Origin: JACPFV01 sp035526825
Lineage (GTDB): Bacteria; Pseudomonadota; Gammaproteobacteria; Nevskiales; Nevskiaceae
Assembly (NCBI GenBank): GCA_035526825.1
Contig: DATLBT010000124.1
Span: forward strand, 12,411 to 76,410
Length of the DNA: 64,000 nt
Direction of reading: 5' to 3'
Shown: positions 41,157 through 50,344 of the stretch, one piece after another
How the letters are laid out: each line of letters starts with the position of its first letter
Position numbering within the stretch: position 1 is the first letter of the stretch
Translations under genes and position numbers: made by a program
Notes under the pieces: generated by a model
Databases searched by the model: none
What the model was told of the DNA's origin: nothing
The model's input: only the letters and a program-made list of their open reading frames with translations

Positions 41157-42026
41157 TCAGGTCGCCTTCAGCGGCGGCGTGTCATCCGGCAGGAAGAAGT
41201 CGGGCAGCAGGTCCTTTTCCGGGGTGCCGGGCACCGCGAGGTATTTCGAGAAGTCCTTCACGCCTGCGGCCTCCAGCACCAAGTCATCGATGCAGAACTG
41301 ACCGGTGAACTCGCGCGATGGTTTCGTCAGGATCACGTGCGCGGCGTCGGCCATGATTTCGGGCGTGCGCGACTTCTGCAGAAACGGATCACCGCCGAGC
41401 ATGCGCACCGCCGCGGTGGCGATGGTGGTGCGCGGCCACAACGAATTGGCCGCGATGCCGTCGCGGCGGAACTCCTCGCTCCATCCCAATGTGCACAGGC
41501 TCATGCCGTACTTGGCCAGCGAGTACGCCATGTGCGGCGCGAACCAGCGCGCCTTCATGTCGAGCGGTGGCGACAGCGTGAGGATGTGCGCCCCGCCCCG
41601 CTCGCTCACCGACTTCTTCAGGTGCGGCAGGCAGGCTCGAGTGACCATGAAGGTGCCGCGCGCATTGATGCCGTTCATCAAGTCGTAGCGCTTCATGTCG
41701 GTGGCCAGCGTGCCGGTCAGCTGGATCGCGCTCGCGTTGTTGACGCAGGCGTCGATGCCACCGAACTTTGCGACCGTCGCCTTCACCGCCTCGATGACCT
41801 GGTCCTCGTTGCGGATGTCACAGACCAGCGGCAGCGCCTTGCCACCCGCCTTCTCCACCGCCTCGGCGGCGCTGAACACGGTGCCCGGGAGCTTGGGATG
41901 CGGCTCGGCAGTCTTGGCGACGATGGCGACGTTGGCGCCATCGCGGGCTGCGCGCAGCGCGATGGCTTCGCCGATGCCGCGCGAAGCGCCGGTGATGAAG
42001 AGGGTTTTGCCTTTGAGGGAAGACAT
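41157..42026 (-). CDS. Short-chain dehydrogenase/reductase, HSDL2-like
   Basis: 289 residues with TGASRGIG (cofactor loop), the NNAS motif, catalytic Ser in HILTLSPPLD and YxxxK in AYSLAKYGMSL. The long C-terminus (FCIDDLVLEAAGVKDFSKYLAVPGT) resembles the SDR part of hydroxysteroid-dehydrogenase-like 2 proteins. Substrate unknown; fatty or steroid compounds are possible. The start is beside one arm of a TTAGGG-like inverted repeat. Confidence 0.88.
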   Translation of the reverse strand: MSSLKGKTLFITGASRGIGEAIALRAARDGANVAIVAKTAEPHPKLPGTVFSAAEAVEKAGGKALPLVCDIRNEDQVIEAVKATVAKFGGIDACVNNASAIQLTGTLATDMKRYDLMNGINARGTFMVTRACLPHLKKSVSERGGAHILTLSPPLDMKARWFAPHMAYSLAKYGMSLCTLGWSEEFRRDGIAANSLWPRTTIATAAVRMLGGDPFLQKSRTPEIMADAAHVILTKPSREFTGQFCIDDLVLEAAGVKDFSKYLAVPGTPEKDLLPDFFLPDDTPPLKAT

Positions 42027-42118
42027 AGGGGTTAGGGTTAGGGGTTGGGGATTAGGGAAGACTAGCCGTAATCGCCCTTCTCTGTTCCCTAACCCCTAAT
42101 CCCTAATCCCTAACCCCT
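42027..42118. repeat. TTAGGG-like inverted repeat
   Basis: The left arm (AGGGGTTAGGGTTAGGGG, GGGATTAGGG) directly abuts the SDR start codon. The right arm (CCCTAACCCCTAATCCC, TAATCCCTAACCCCTA) ends at the stop codon of the MMPL gene, providing its TAG. The arrangement is the same as at 22561-22652. Confidence 0.82.
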
Positions 42119-44927
42119 ATTGCAGCATCGCCGTAGTGCGCGCCAGCCGCTCCGCCTGGATCCGGTTGAGGTTGCGGAACACCGTCGCCGCAATGCGCGG
42201 ATAGCGCACGCGCAGGCGCTCGAGCTCCTCCGAGCCGAAGCGCAGCAACCGCGCCTCGCTCATCGCATCGACGTTGGCCGTGCGGCGCTGGCCGAAGAAG
42301 CCGGCTTCGCCGAGCACCGCGCCGCGGCCCATCGACGACAGCGTGCGGCGTTCGCCGTCGCGGTCGACCCAGGCTTGCAGCTCGCCGTCGACGATCACGT
42401 ACATGTCCCGCGCCCAGTCGCCTTCCTTGATGACGCGCTGGTGCGCCTGGTACTTCTCCATGCGTGACAGCAGCGCGAAGATGCGCGCCTGTCGCAGGGA
42501 CAACCCGGCCATCAACGGAATGGTGTGCTGCGGGCTCTTGCCGAGGTCGAGGCGCAGCAAGTCCCACAACGTGACGATGCGCATGTAGGAGCCCAGCGCG
42601 GGGGTCAGCGTGATGTCCATGCCCCACGCCACGAACAGCGTGAACGCCGCGAGCAGGCCGAACAGCACCTGGCTCTCGAGGCCGCCGCCGGTGAATGACA
42701 GGAAGCCGAGGCACAGCGCAAACATGTTCAGCGTGATCGGCCGCAGCACGCCGGCCAGCGCGCTCTTGGCGGCGGCCATCTCGTTGGCCTGGTCGCGCGC
42801 ATCGGCGTTGAACTTGGCGAGGAAATGGAACGTCTCGTCGACCGTCACGCCGAGCACGATGCACGCGATGAGCGACGTGGTCGGCGACAGCGGGATGTCC
42901 AGCAGGCCCAGCGTGCCGAAGTACACCGCCACCGGGATCACGGTGGGCAGTAGGGCGATGAAGCCGGCGCGGATCGAGGTAAACAGCATGGAGAGCAGCA
43001 GCCAGATGCCGCCGATCGCGATGGCGATCGACAGGCCCTGCCCGCCGACGATCTCGCCGACCGTGTGCAGCGCCAGCACCTCGCTGCCGGTGACCTTGCC
43101 GTTGAGCGGCTTGGGCAACTCCGACAGGCGCTGCTCGATGCGCTCGACTAGGTCGCCGACGCGAGCCGTGCCATCGACGTTGATGCGCAGCGTGATCTGC
43201 GTCGAGCGCAGCCGCGCGTCGATGAAGCGCTGCAACTCCTCGTTGCCGCCGAACACCAGCAGTTGCTTGATCTCCGCCTGGCTATACGGAATGACGAACG
43301 AAGTACTGTCGTTCTCGTTGAGGCTCTGGTTGGTCAGCTTGAGGAAGTCGAGGTAGGAAATCGCCGAGCCGACTTCGGGCTGCGCGCGCAGCCACACCTG
43401 CAGGTTCTCGACTTCGCGGGCGAGCTCCGGGTCGGTCAGCGCGTCATTGACGTGCGTCTCGATGAGGATCGCCAGCGCATTGGCGCCGTTGAAGGCGCCG
43501 TTGATCGCTTCGTACTCGGCGCGCACCGGGTGATCCACCCCGTAGTCGCGGATGGTTTCCGAGCCGGCCTTGATGTCGGTGGCGAGCCATACGCCGAGCG
43601 GGATCAGCGACAGACCGACCAGGATGATTGGGATGCGATGGCGCAGGTCGAACGTGGCCAGCGACTCCGCCATGCGCTTGAACATCTTTTCGCCGGGAAG
43701 CTCACGCCGCTGCGAGCTGCCGACCAGCGTCAAGGCCGCCGGGATGAACACCAGCGCCAGCAGCGCCGAATAACCGATGCCGACCATCGCCAGCGCGCCG
43801 AACTGGCGGATGGCCGGCAGTGGATTCGGCAAGAAACCGAGGAAGCCGATCACGGTGGTGACGACCGAGAGCCCGATGGGCACGGCGATCGCGGTCATGG
43901 TCTCGGCCGCGCGGTCGGCGTTGGAGCGCTCGCGCCGGAACATCTTGGACAGTCCGCCCAGCGCGTTGCTCACCGCGGGCAACTGCCGCGTGACCTCGGC
44001 CGCGCCCTTCAGGGCGCGCTCGGCGGCACTCGGCGGCTCGTGCTTGAGGAAATCGCTCAACACGTGGATCGCGTAAGTCAGGCCCAGCGTCAGCACCAGC
44101 GGCGGCACGATCGCGGTGACGAGGTTCAGGGTCAGGCCAAACAGGATGACGGTCGCCACGGTCCACAACAGCGACATGGCGACGGTCAGGACGCACACCA
44201 GCATCGAGCGCAGGCTGCGGAACGCGATCATCAGGATCACGGCCATCAGCCCGAAAATCAGCGGGATCGTGAAGGTCAGCGTCTGCAGCAGCGCGCTGGT
44301 GGTGGCGGACTTGATGATCGGGCTGCCCGTGATCCACACCGGCACGTCGCCGGCCACCTTGGCGACCGCCTCACGGATGCGCTCGGGATAGCGCGAATCG
44401 CGGAATTGCTGCTCGTCCAGGCCCGATAGCGAAATCGCGAAGGCCGCGGTGCGGCCGTCCTTCGACACCAGGCTGCCGCGATACACCGGATTGGCGTCGA
44501 CCTGCTTGCGGAATTCCTCGAGCCGGTGCGGCTCCTCGGCGACTTGCTGCGTAAAGGTGCGCACGTCGATGTCGCTGCCCGCGGTGAGCAGGTTGGGCGC
44601 GGTGGCCAGCGAGAACACGCGCTCGGCGCCCGGCAACTCGCGGAACTGCTCGGTGAGCAGCGTGACCTTCTTCAAATTCTCCGGCGTGAACACCGGGTCC
44701 AGGGTCACCGCGACCAGCACCGCCTCGGTATCGCCGAACAACTGGCGCACGCGATCGTAGACCTCGCGGTCCGCGCTCGAGGCAGGCAGCAGGTTGTCGA
44801 CCGAGGCATCGATCCCCACGCGCGGGCGCAGCGTCAGCGGGTCGATGACGACCAGCAAGGCGGCGATGCTGATGGTGAAGACTGTCAGCACCGCGAAGAG
44901 CGGATGGCTGGCCAGCCAGCGGATCAT
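42117..44927 (-). CDS. MMPL/RND-superfamily transporter with C-terminal cyclic-nucleotide-binding domain
   Basis: 936 residues from ATG 44927 (a GTG at 44933 is an alternative). Two RND halves of six helices each: first helix LFAVLTVFTISIAALLVVI, cores such as VLTLGLTYAIHVLSDFLKH and IVLGVTVDETFHFLAKF. After about residue 805 comes a cNMP-binding domain (MEKYQAHQRVIKEGDWARDMYVIVDGE, cassette GAVLGEAGFFGQRRTANVDA with the expected Glu and Arg). MMPL proteins of this type move lipids or hopanoids. The fusion suggests gating by cyclic nucleotide, and a class III cyclase is encoded two genes upstream. Confidence 0.9.
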   Translation of the reverse strand: MIRWLASHPLFAVLTVFTISIAALLVVIDPLTLRPRVGIDASVDNLLPASSADREVYDRVRQLFGDTEAVLVAVTLDPVFTPENLKKVTLLTEQFRELPGAERVFSLATAPNLLTAGSDIDVRTFTQQVAEEPHRLEEFRKQVDANPVYRGSLVSKDGRTAAFAISLSGLDEQQFRDSRYPERIREAVAKVAGDVPVWITGSPIIKSATTSALLQTLTFTIPLIFGLMAVILMIAFRSLRSMLVCVLTVAMSLLWTVATVILFGLTLNLVTAIVPPLVLTLGLTYAIHVLSDFLKHEPPSAAERALKGAAEVTRQLPAVSNALGGLSKMFRRERSNADRAAETMTAIAVPIGLSVVTTVIGFLGFLPNPLPAIRQFGALAMVGIGYSALLALVFIPAALTLVGSSQRRELPGEKMFKRMAESLATFDLRHRIPIILVGLSLIPLGVWLATDIKAGSETIRDYGVDHPVRAEYEAINGAFNGANALAILIETHVNDALTDPELAREVENLQVWLRAQPEVGSAISYLDFLKLTNQSLNENDSTSFVIPYSQAEIKQLLVFGGNEELQRFIDARLRSTQITLRINVDGTARVGDLVERIEQRLSELPKPLNGKVTGSEVLALHTVGEIVGGQGLSIAIAIGGIWLLLSMLFTSIRAGFIALLPTVIPVAVYFGTLGLLDIPLSPTTSLIACIVLGVTVDETFHFLAKFNADARDQANEMAAAKSALAGVLRPITLNMFALCLGFLSFTGGGLESQVLFGLLAAFTLFVAWGMDITLTPALGSYMRIVTLWDLLRLDLGKSPQHTIPLMAGLSLRQARIFALLSRMEKYQAHQRVIKEGDWARDMYVIVDGELQAWVDRDGERRTLSSMGRGAVLGEAGFFGQRRTANVDAMSEARLLRFGSEELERLRVRYPRIAATVFRNLNRIQAERLARTTAMLQ

Positions 44928-44952
44928 TCCTTGCACGCGGTCGGGTCCGGGA

Positions 44953-45729
44953 CTAATTGCCGAGGTAGAAAGTCTGCGGGTGGAAATACCGCGCCGCCAG
45001 CTTGTCGCCGGTGGAAACGCCGGTGACCTGCAGCCGGGTCTGGGTCCCGTTCTTGACGTCCTTGATCTCGACCTCGGAGGCATACCACTTGCCGTCCGCC
45101 TGCTTCAGGTCCTTGGCCTTGGTGGTCAGGGTCTTGCGCACCCCGGTGCCGTCAAGCATCTCCACGAGCAGGGCCACGCAGGTCTGCTGGTCTATTTGCG
45201 TGCGCACCGATTTGTAGCGCGAGCCGTCTTCGGGGCGCGGTTCGAACGTCAACACGTGCGTGGCGCGGTCCTGGTACTTGCCCGGCGCCGGCTCGCGCTT
45301 CACGTTTGCGCCGGTGAAGGCGTTCTGGAGCTGCTTGAGGTCGCTGTAGGAAAGGTCGGTGCCCCACAACTGCCCATCGAGCGAGGCGCCGGTGATACGC
45401 CGGGTTTTCTTGACCGACGGCAGGTACAGGTGCATCTCGTCGGATTTTTCGCCCTCGCGCACCAGATAAGAGGCCCCGGCCAGGTCTGCCGGGGCATCGA
45501 TGCGCAGGTTCACGCGCACCCGGTTGTTCTCGCGCGTGCCGTAAAGCTTGCCCTTGAGCGATCGCGTGCCCTTGCCGCGATCCCAGGCCGTGACCTCGAC
45601 CGTCTGGATACGCACGGTCTGCGGGATGTTGGCGCGCATGCAGGCGAGGGTCTTGTCGAGCAGCGGATCGCTCGCGGCCGCGGTGAACGGCAACAAGGCG
45701 ACGAGGCCCATCCACAGGCGTGCACGCAT
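44953..45729 (-). CDS. LolA-like outer-membrane lipoprotein-sorting protein
   Basis: 258 residues with a signal peptide (MRARLWMGLVALLPFTAAAS). The beta-rich body (YLVREGEKSDEMHLYLPSVKKTRRI, TDLSYSDLKQL, LLVEMLDGTGVRKTLTTKAKDL) matches the lipoprotein-sorting/LolA-like family commonly paired with MMPL transporters, thought to bind lipid substrate in the periplasm. It ends 25 bases before the transporter start, so the two probably form a transport pair. Binding specificity is unknown. Confidence 0.85.
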   Translation of the reverse strand: MRARLWMGLVALLPFTAAASDPLLDKTLACMRANIPQTVRIQTVEVTAWDRGKGTRSLKGKLYGTRENNRVRVNLRIDAPADLAGASYLVREGEKSDEMHLYLPSVKKTRRITGASLDGQLWGTDLSYSDLKQLQNAFTGANVKREPAPGKYQDRATHVLTFEPRPEDGSRYKSVRTQIDQQTCVALLVEMLDGTGVRKTLTTKAKDLKQADGKWYASEVEIKDVKNGTQTRLQVTGVSTGDKLAARYFHPQTFYLGN

Positions 45730-45802
45730 GAGATCTTCCCCGACCCTCTGACCGCTTTCGAATGCTCGTTTGGGCTGCACGAACCGTGCCGCCGCGGGAC
45801 CG

Positions 45803-48800
45803 CTAGATTACCTGAGCGAACCGCCGGACGTGGCCCGTGGCGCCCATTTTGGACCACGCCGCGAGCGCCCCCTTGCGGCAGCGCTCGACCTCGGCGGGAT
45901 CCGTGCTCCAGCGCTCGCGCACTTGCCAATAGCGGCCGCGAAAACCTTCAGCGCCGCTCGAATCGATGAGCATCTCGGTGCGCGCGAGCCCTTCGGCCGC
46001 GCGCGCGCGACGCCCTTCGGTCACCGGCAGGTCGAGCCACGCAAGCCACGCCGGGATTTCCCAGACGCGCGAGCGGCCTTTGCGCGCGCTGTCGATGGCG
46101 TCGACCGCGGCGGCGGCGGCTTCGACCTCTCGCCCCGCCTGCAGGTAGATCATCGACAGCGCCGCGAGGTAGTTCGCCTCGACCTGGTGCGCCAACCCGC
46201 CCGGCGCGACCCACGCGCGGCCCTGCTCCATCAGCGGCAGGATTTCGGCGCCGCGGCCCTCGAGCCAGTGCGCAAGCGCGAGCGCGCGCGTCGACAGCGC
46301 GCGGAAGAATGGGCTGCCAAAGGTTTCCGCCAGCTCCACGGCGCGGCGCGCCTCGGCCATCGCCGGGCCGTACTCGCCCGACATCCAGGCCACGTCGACC
46401 AGGAACGCATGTGGCCAGCTGCTGGAGCGGTCGCCCTTATCGGCGAACGCTGCCGAGCCCACGATGTGGCTGCGCCCCTCGTCGAGCTGCCCGAGCAGCG
46501 CCAGCATGAAGCCGTAGAAACCGCGCGACATGTAGTTCTCGGCGCCGATCGCCTCCGACAGCCAGCCAGTGCCCGCCGCCGAATTCACAAGCTCGATGCC
46601 CTCGCGCGGAAAGCCGGCGCTGTTGAAGACGAGCAGCACCGCCAGCCGGAAGCGGTGCACCAGCGCAGCGCCCGCGCCGACCGCGATGGCCTTGTTCACC
46701 GCCTCGGTGATGAGCGCCACCGCGGCCTCCGAGTCGCCGCGGTGCAGCTGCTCGTTGGCCGCCGAGAACAGCACCTCGGCGATCAGCTGGAAGTCGCCGG
46801 TCTTCTCGGCCATCGCGCGCGCCTCGCTGAACGCGCGATCGAGCGCCTCGGGCGGGATCTCGATGAACTGCGACATGCGCAGGAGTCCGCCGCGACTGCC
46901 GATGCGACCGCGGATCGCCTCCAGCGAATCCGGCGCGCGGTCGAAGCACTCGATGGCCTGCTTGAACAGGTGGCCCGCGCGGCCTACGTCGTGCGTGCCG
47001 GTGTAGCGCGCGGCCTGCAGGCTCCACTGGCCGGCCTTGAGCCATTCGCCCGCGCAGTGCCAGTGATGCGCGATCTGCACTGCGATCTCGGTCGGCTCGG
47101 CCGGAGGCGCCGGATGCTCCGGCTCCAGCGCCTGCGCGAGCCGCGCGTGCGCCCGCGCGCGCTGCGACTCGAGTTGCGTCTGGTACGCCACTTCCTGCAC
47201 CAGCGGGTGGCAGAAGCGATAACTCGTTTCGGCGTCATCGCGCTGGTGCACGAAGCCGGATTCCTCGAGCACGGTGAGGCCGGTTTCGAGCCCCTCCGGC
47301 TCCACCGACGCCAGGCTCGCGAGCAACCGCGGGCGAAATTCCTGGCCGATCACGGCAGCGCAGTGCAGCAGGCCGCGCGGTTCCTCCGGCAGCCGGTCGA
47401 TGCGCGCGGAGATCAGCGCGTGCACCGTATCGGGGATGCGCCACTGCTCGATCGGGCGCACCAGCGTGTAGGCGCCGGCCTCGCCCTCGACATGGCCCTC
47501 GTCGATCAGGGCCTGCACCGCTTCCTCGGCGTAATACGGATTGCCGTTGGCGCGCGCGCAGATTCTCTCGGGCACGCCGGCGAGCGACTTGTCAGGTCCG
47601 AGCGCGACGCGCGCAAGGTCGCGGATCTGCTCGTTGGACAGCGCGGCGACCTGCACCTGCTCATCGAGCAGCGGAATCAGGCGTTCACTGACGTACTCGG
47701 GGCGATAGTTCAGCAGCACGAGCGTCCTGGTTTCGCGCACGGCCTTGCACAGGCGCGCGAGAAATTCCTCGGTCGCGGGATCGGCGAAGTGCAGGTCCTC
47801 GATCAGCAGCAGTTGCAGCCCTTCCGCTCGCGGCAGCCAGCGCGCGAGCAGCGTGAGCATGCGGTCGCGCTGCTCCATGACCTGGTCGGGGGTGCGCTGG
47901 GTGCCGTCGCCCACGCCGAGGAACTCGAGGATCGCGGGCAGCACGGCTGCATTGGCGGGGTCGGCCAGCAGGAAGGTGCCGGCGGCGAGGCGCCGGATTT
48001 CGTCTGCCGCGCAGCGCTCGGGCAGGCGCAGGCGGCTCCTGAGCAAGGTCTGCAGCGGATACAGCGGCAGCGCGCTCGCGTAAGGCACGCCGGTGGCGCG
48101 ATGCACCGGGATGCCGGCGCGCTGCAGCGTCTCGAGGAATTCGTGGCACAGGCGACTCTTGCCGATGCCGGCGTTGCCGATCACCGCGACGACCTGGCCG
48201 GCGCCGGCGCGCGCGCGTTCGAGCGCGTCGTGGAGCAGCGCCATTTCCTGCTCGCGGCCGATGAAGCGGCTGCCCATGCGCGCCATCTGGCGCTCGAGCC
48301 GCGTGCGCAGGCGGCCCTCGCCTTCGAGGTCGAACACCCGCACGGGTGCGTCCACGCCGTGCACGGACGATTCGCCGAGGTCGCGCAGGCTGAAGTAGCC
48401 CTCGACCAGCTGGGCCGTATTGCGTGTCAGGTAAACGCGGCCCGGCTCGCAGATGTGCTCCATGCGCGCGGCGAGGTTCACCGTGTGGCCCTGCGCGGTG
48501 TAGTCCATGCGCAGGTCATCGCCGATCGAGCCGACGATGACCTCGCCGGTGTTGAGTCCGACGCGCAAGGTCAGGTTGAGGCCCTGCTTCAGGCGCAGCT
48601 CGTCGGCGAACTGGCGCACGGCGGCCTGCATCGCGAGCGCCGCAAAGCACGCGCGCTGCGCATGGTCCTCGTGCGCGATCGGCGCGCCGAACAGCGCCAT
48701 GATGCCGTCGCCGGTGTACTGGTTGACGGTGCCTTCGTAACGATGCACGGATTCGCTGAGGATCGAGAAGAAGCGGTCGAGGATGTCGTGCCACGCTTCC

Positions 48801-49033
48801 GCGCCCGCCTGCTCGGCGAGTCGCGTGGAGCCCTTGATGTCGGCGAAGAGGACGGTCACGCGCTTGCGCTCGCCCTGCATCGCGGCGCGCGCCTTCAGCA
48901 CCTTGTCGGCGAGGTGGCGCGGCGTATACGAGGCGCGCGTCGACGTTTGCGTCGCGCCGAGGCGCGTGCCGCACTGGTTGCAGAACTTGGCAGCGTCGGG
49001 GTTCGAGGCCTTGCACGACGGGCACGCGGTCAT
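45803..49033 (-). CDS. Class III nucleotide cyclase with AAA ATPase and TPR-like region
   Basis: 1,076 residues. An N-terminal zinc ribbon (CPSCKASNPDAAKFCNQCG), a class III cyclase domain at about 55-240 (metal Asp in VLFADIKGSTR and YTGDGIMALFG; VNLAARM for the transition state), an AAA_16 ATPase (Walker A GNAGIGKSRLCHEF, LLLIEDLHFADPATEEF), then helical TPR-like repeats to the end. The layout is that of large adenylate cyclase/ATPase regulators. It is 73 bases upstream of the LolA-like gene on the same strand and could supply cyclic nucleotide to the MMPL-cNMP transporter. Base specificity is not certain. Confidence 0.92.
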   Translation of the reverse strand: MTACPSCKASNPDAAKFCNQCGTRLGATQTSTRASYTPRHLADKVLKARAAMQGERKRVTVLFADIKGSTRLAEQAGAEAWHDILDRFFSILSESVHRYEGTVNQYTGDGIMALFGAPIAHEDHAQRACFAALAMQAAVRQFADELRLKQGLNLTLRVGLNTGEVIVGSIGDDLRMDYTAQGHTVNLAARMEHICEPGRVYLTRNTAQLVEGYFSLRDLGESSVHGVDAPVRVFDLEGEGRLRTRLERQMARMGSRFIGREQEMALLHDALERARAGAGQVVAVIGNAGIGKSRLCHEFLETLQRAGIPVHRATGVPYASALPLYPLQTLLRSRLRLPERCAADEIRRLAAGTFLLADPANAAVLPAILEFLGVGDGTQRTPDQVMEQRDRMLTLLARWLPRAEGLQLLLIEDLHFADPATEEFLARLCKAVRETRTLVLLNYRPEYVSERLIPLLDEQVQVAALSNEQIRDLARVALGPDKSLAGVPERICARANGNPYYAEEAVQALIDEGHVEGEAGAYTLVRPIEQWRIPDTVHALISARIDRLPEEPRGLLHCAAVIGQEFRPRLLASLASVEPEGLETGLTVLEESGFVHQRDDAETSYRFCHPLVQEVAYQTQLESQRARAHARLAQALEPEHPAPPAEPTEIAVQIAHHWHCAGEWLKAGQWSLQAARYTGTHDVGRAGHLFKQAIECFDRAPDSLEAIRGRIGSRGGLLRMSQFIEIPPEALDRAFSEARAMAEKTGDFQLIAEVLFSAANEQLHRGDSEAAVALITEAVNKAIAVGAGAALVHRFRLAVLLVFNSAGFPREGIELVNSAAGTGWLSEAIGAENYMSRGFYGFMLALLGQLDEGRSHIVGSAAFADKGDRSSSWPHAFLVDVAWMSGEYGPAMAEARRAVELAETFGSPFFRALSTRALALAHWLEGRGAEILPLMEQGRAWVAPGGLAHQVEANYLAALSMIYLQAGREVEAAAAAVDAIDSARKGRSRVWEIPAWLAWLDLPVTEGRRARAAEGLARTEMLIDSSGAEGFRGRYWQVRERWSTDPAEVERCRKGALAAWSKMGATGHVRRFAQVI

Positions 49034-49086
49034 GCGAACAGCTTATCGCCTCGCGCAAGGCTCCGGATGGCGTGAATCAACCCGCG

Positions 49087-50334
49087 TTATCGGAGAATCC
49101 CGTAGGGCGTGTAGCTGGAAAGCGCCGGCAGCACCGCCGCCAGCGCCGCCGCGTCGAGGCCGAGCCCGTTGGGCCCGAGGACATCGGCGAACGCGCGCTG
49201 GTAGTCGTTGAGGCCCGGCGTCGCGTCGATCGCCAGGCCGTTGGCAAGGGGCTGCCACTGGCCGTACACGCCCTGGTTCACGCTGCCGCCGGCGACCCAC
49301 ATCAGGCTGCCGTAACCATGGTCGGTGCCGCTCGAGTTGTTGGCGCGAATGGTGCGGCCGAACTCGGTCATGACCAGCACCGTGGTGTTGGCCCACTCCT
49401 CGACCGTGAGCGCCCGCCGGAAATACACCAGCGCGCGCCCGAGGCGGCCGAGGTGGAACTCGGTGTTGCCCCGGACGTTGGCGTGATGGTCCCAGCCGCC
49501 GACGTCGGTCGTGAGGATTTGCGTGCCGACACGCGCGCGGATGAAACGCGCCGCGTTCCACAAACCCCACGCCGCGGCGCTGGGGTTGGGCACGTCGATC
49601 TCCGGAAACTTGGTAATGCCGGCGTTGCGCACCTGCGTCGAAACGTTCTCGATTGCCTCGGCGGTGCGCTGCGCCACCGCACCGGGTTCCTGCGTCTGGC
49701 CTTGATAGGTGCCGAGGATGGGCTCGTGGATGCCGGGATGGCGGCTGGCGAGGCTGAACGTGTCGGGATCGGCAATGGACAGGAATCCGTAGTTGCCGCG
49801 CCCCAGGTCGGGCACGTATGGCGACAAGCTGACACCGCGCAGGATCGGCTCGACCGGCAGCGGCAGCGCGCCGAGGGCCCGCGAGCAGAAGCCGATGTCG
49901 GCGTCGGTCGCGCCCGCGGTTTCCATGATCGCCTGCGAGGTGAAATGGCTGCGGGTGTCGCGTTCGATCCGTGTCGCCGGGATGAAAGCCGCGTCGCCCG
50001 CGTCCCAGATGTCGCGCACGAACGGGGCGGCGCTGTTGTTGAGCACCTTGTTGAATTTCCAGCCGGCGACGCCGCTGTCCACCAATTCCAGCGGCCGCGT
50101 CGCCGCGGGACGGATCGACTCATCGTTCCAGGTCGGGTCCGCATGCGGCACCAGCGCCATCAGGCCGTCGGCGGCGAAACGCTGGAACAGCACGACCAGG
50201 GTCTTCGGCGGCGCCGACAACTGCGCGGCGGCCTTCTGCGCGGCGAGTAACGCGGCCGCTGCCGCAAGGCCAGCTGCGACCTTGCCGTACGAACCTTCGG
50301 CGCGCGCGTGATCGAGGATGTCTTGGTCGCTCAT
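49087..50334 (-). CDS. DUF1501 family secreted protein
   Basis: 415 residues from ATG 50334 (GAGGAG ribosome site); longer upstream frames run into the DUF1800 gene. N-terminal hydrophobic signal-like segment (VAAGLAAAAALLAAQKAAAQ). DUF1501 landmarks: TLVVLFQRFAADGLMALVPHADP, LTTDVGGWDHHANV, VMTEFGRTIRANNSSGTDHGYGSLMWVAGG. These alkaline-phosphatase-superfamily-like proteins pair with DUF1800 proteins; function is unknown. The start lies ten bases after the DUF1800 stop. Confidence 0.92.
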   Translation of the reverse strand: MSDQDILDHARAEGSYGKVAAGLAAAAALLAAQKAAAQLSAPPKTLVVLFQRFAADGLMALVPHADPTWNDESIRPAATRPLELVDSGVAGWKFNKVLNNSAAPFVRDIWDAGDAAFIPATRIERDTRSHFTSQAIMETAGATDADIGFCSRALGALPLPVEPILRGVSLSPYVPDLGRGNYGFLSIADPDTFSLASRHPGIHEPILGTYQGQTQEPGAVAQRTAEAIENVSTQVRNAGITKFPEIDVPNPSAAAWGLWNAARFIRARVGTQILTTDVGGWDHHANVRGNTEFHLGRLGRALVYFRRALTVEEWANTTVLVMTEFGRTIRANNSSGTDHGYGSLMWVAGGSVNQGVYGQWQPLANGLAIDATPGLNDYQRAFADVLGPNGLGLDAAALAAVLPALSSYTPYGILR

Positions 50335-50344
50335 CGTCGTCTCC

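Noticed and set aside
45770..49075. An 1,101-codon open frame on the plus strand
   Set aside because: It lies wholly opposite the cyclase/ATPase gene, has an Arg/His/Leu-rich composition typical of antisense GC-rich frames, and shows no domain.
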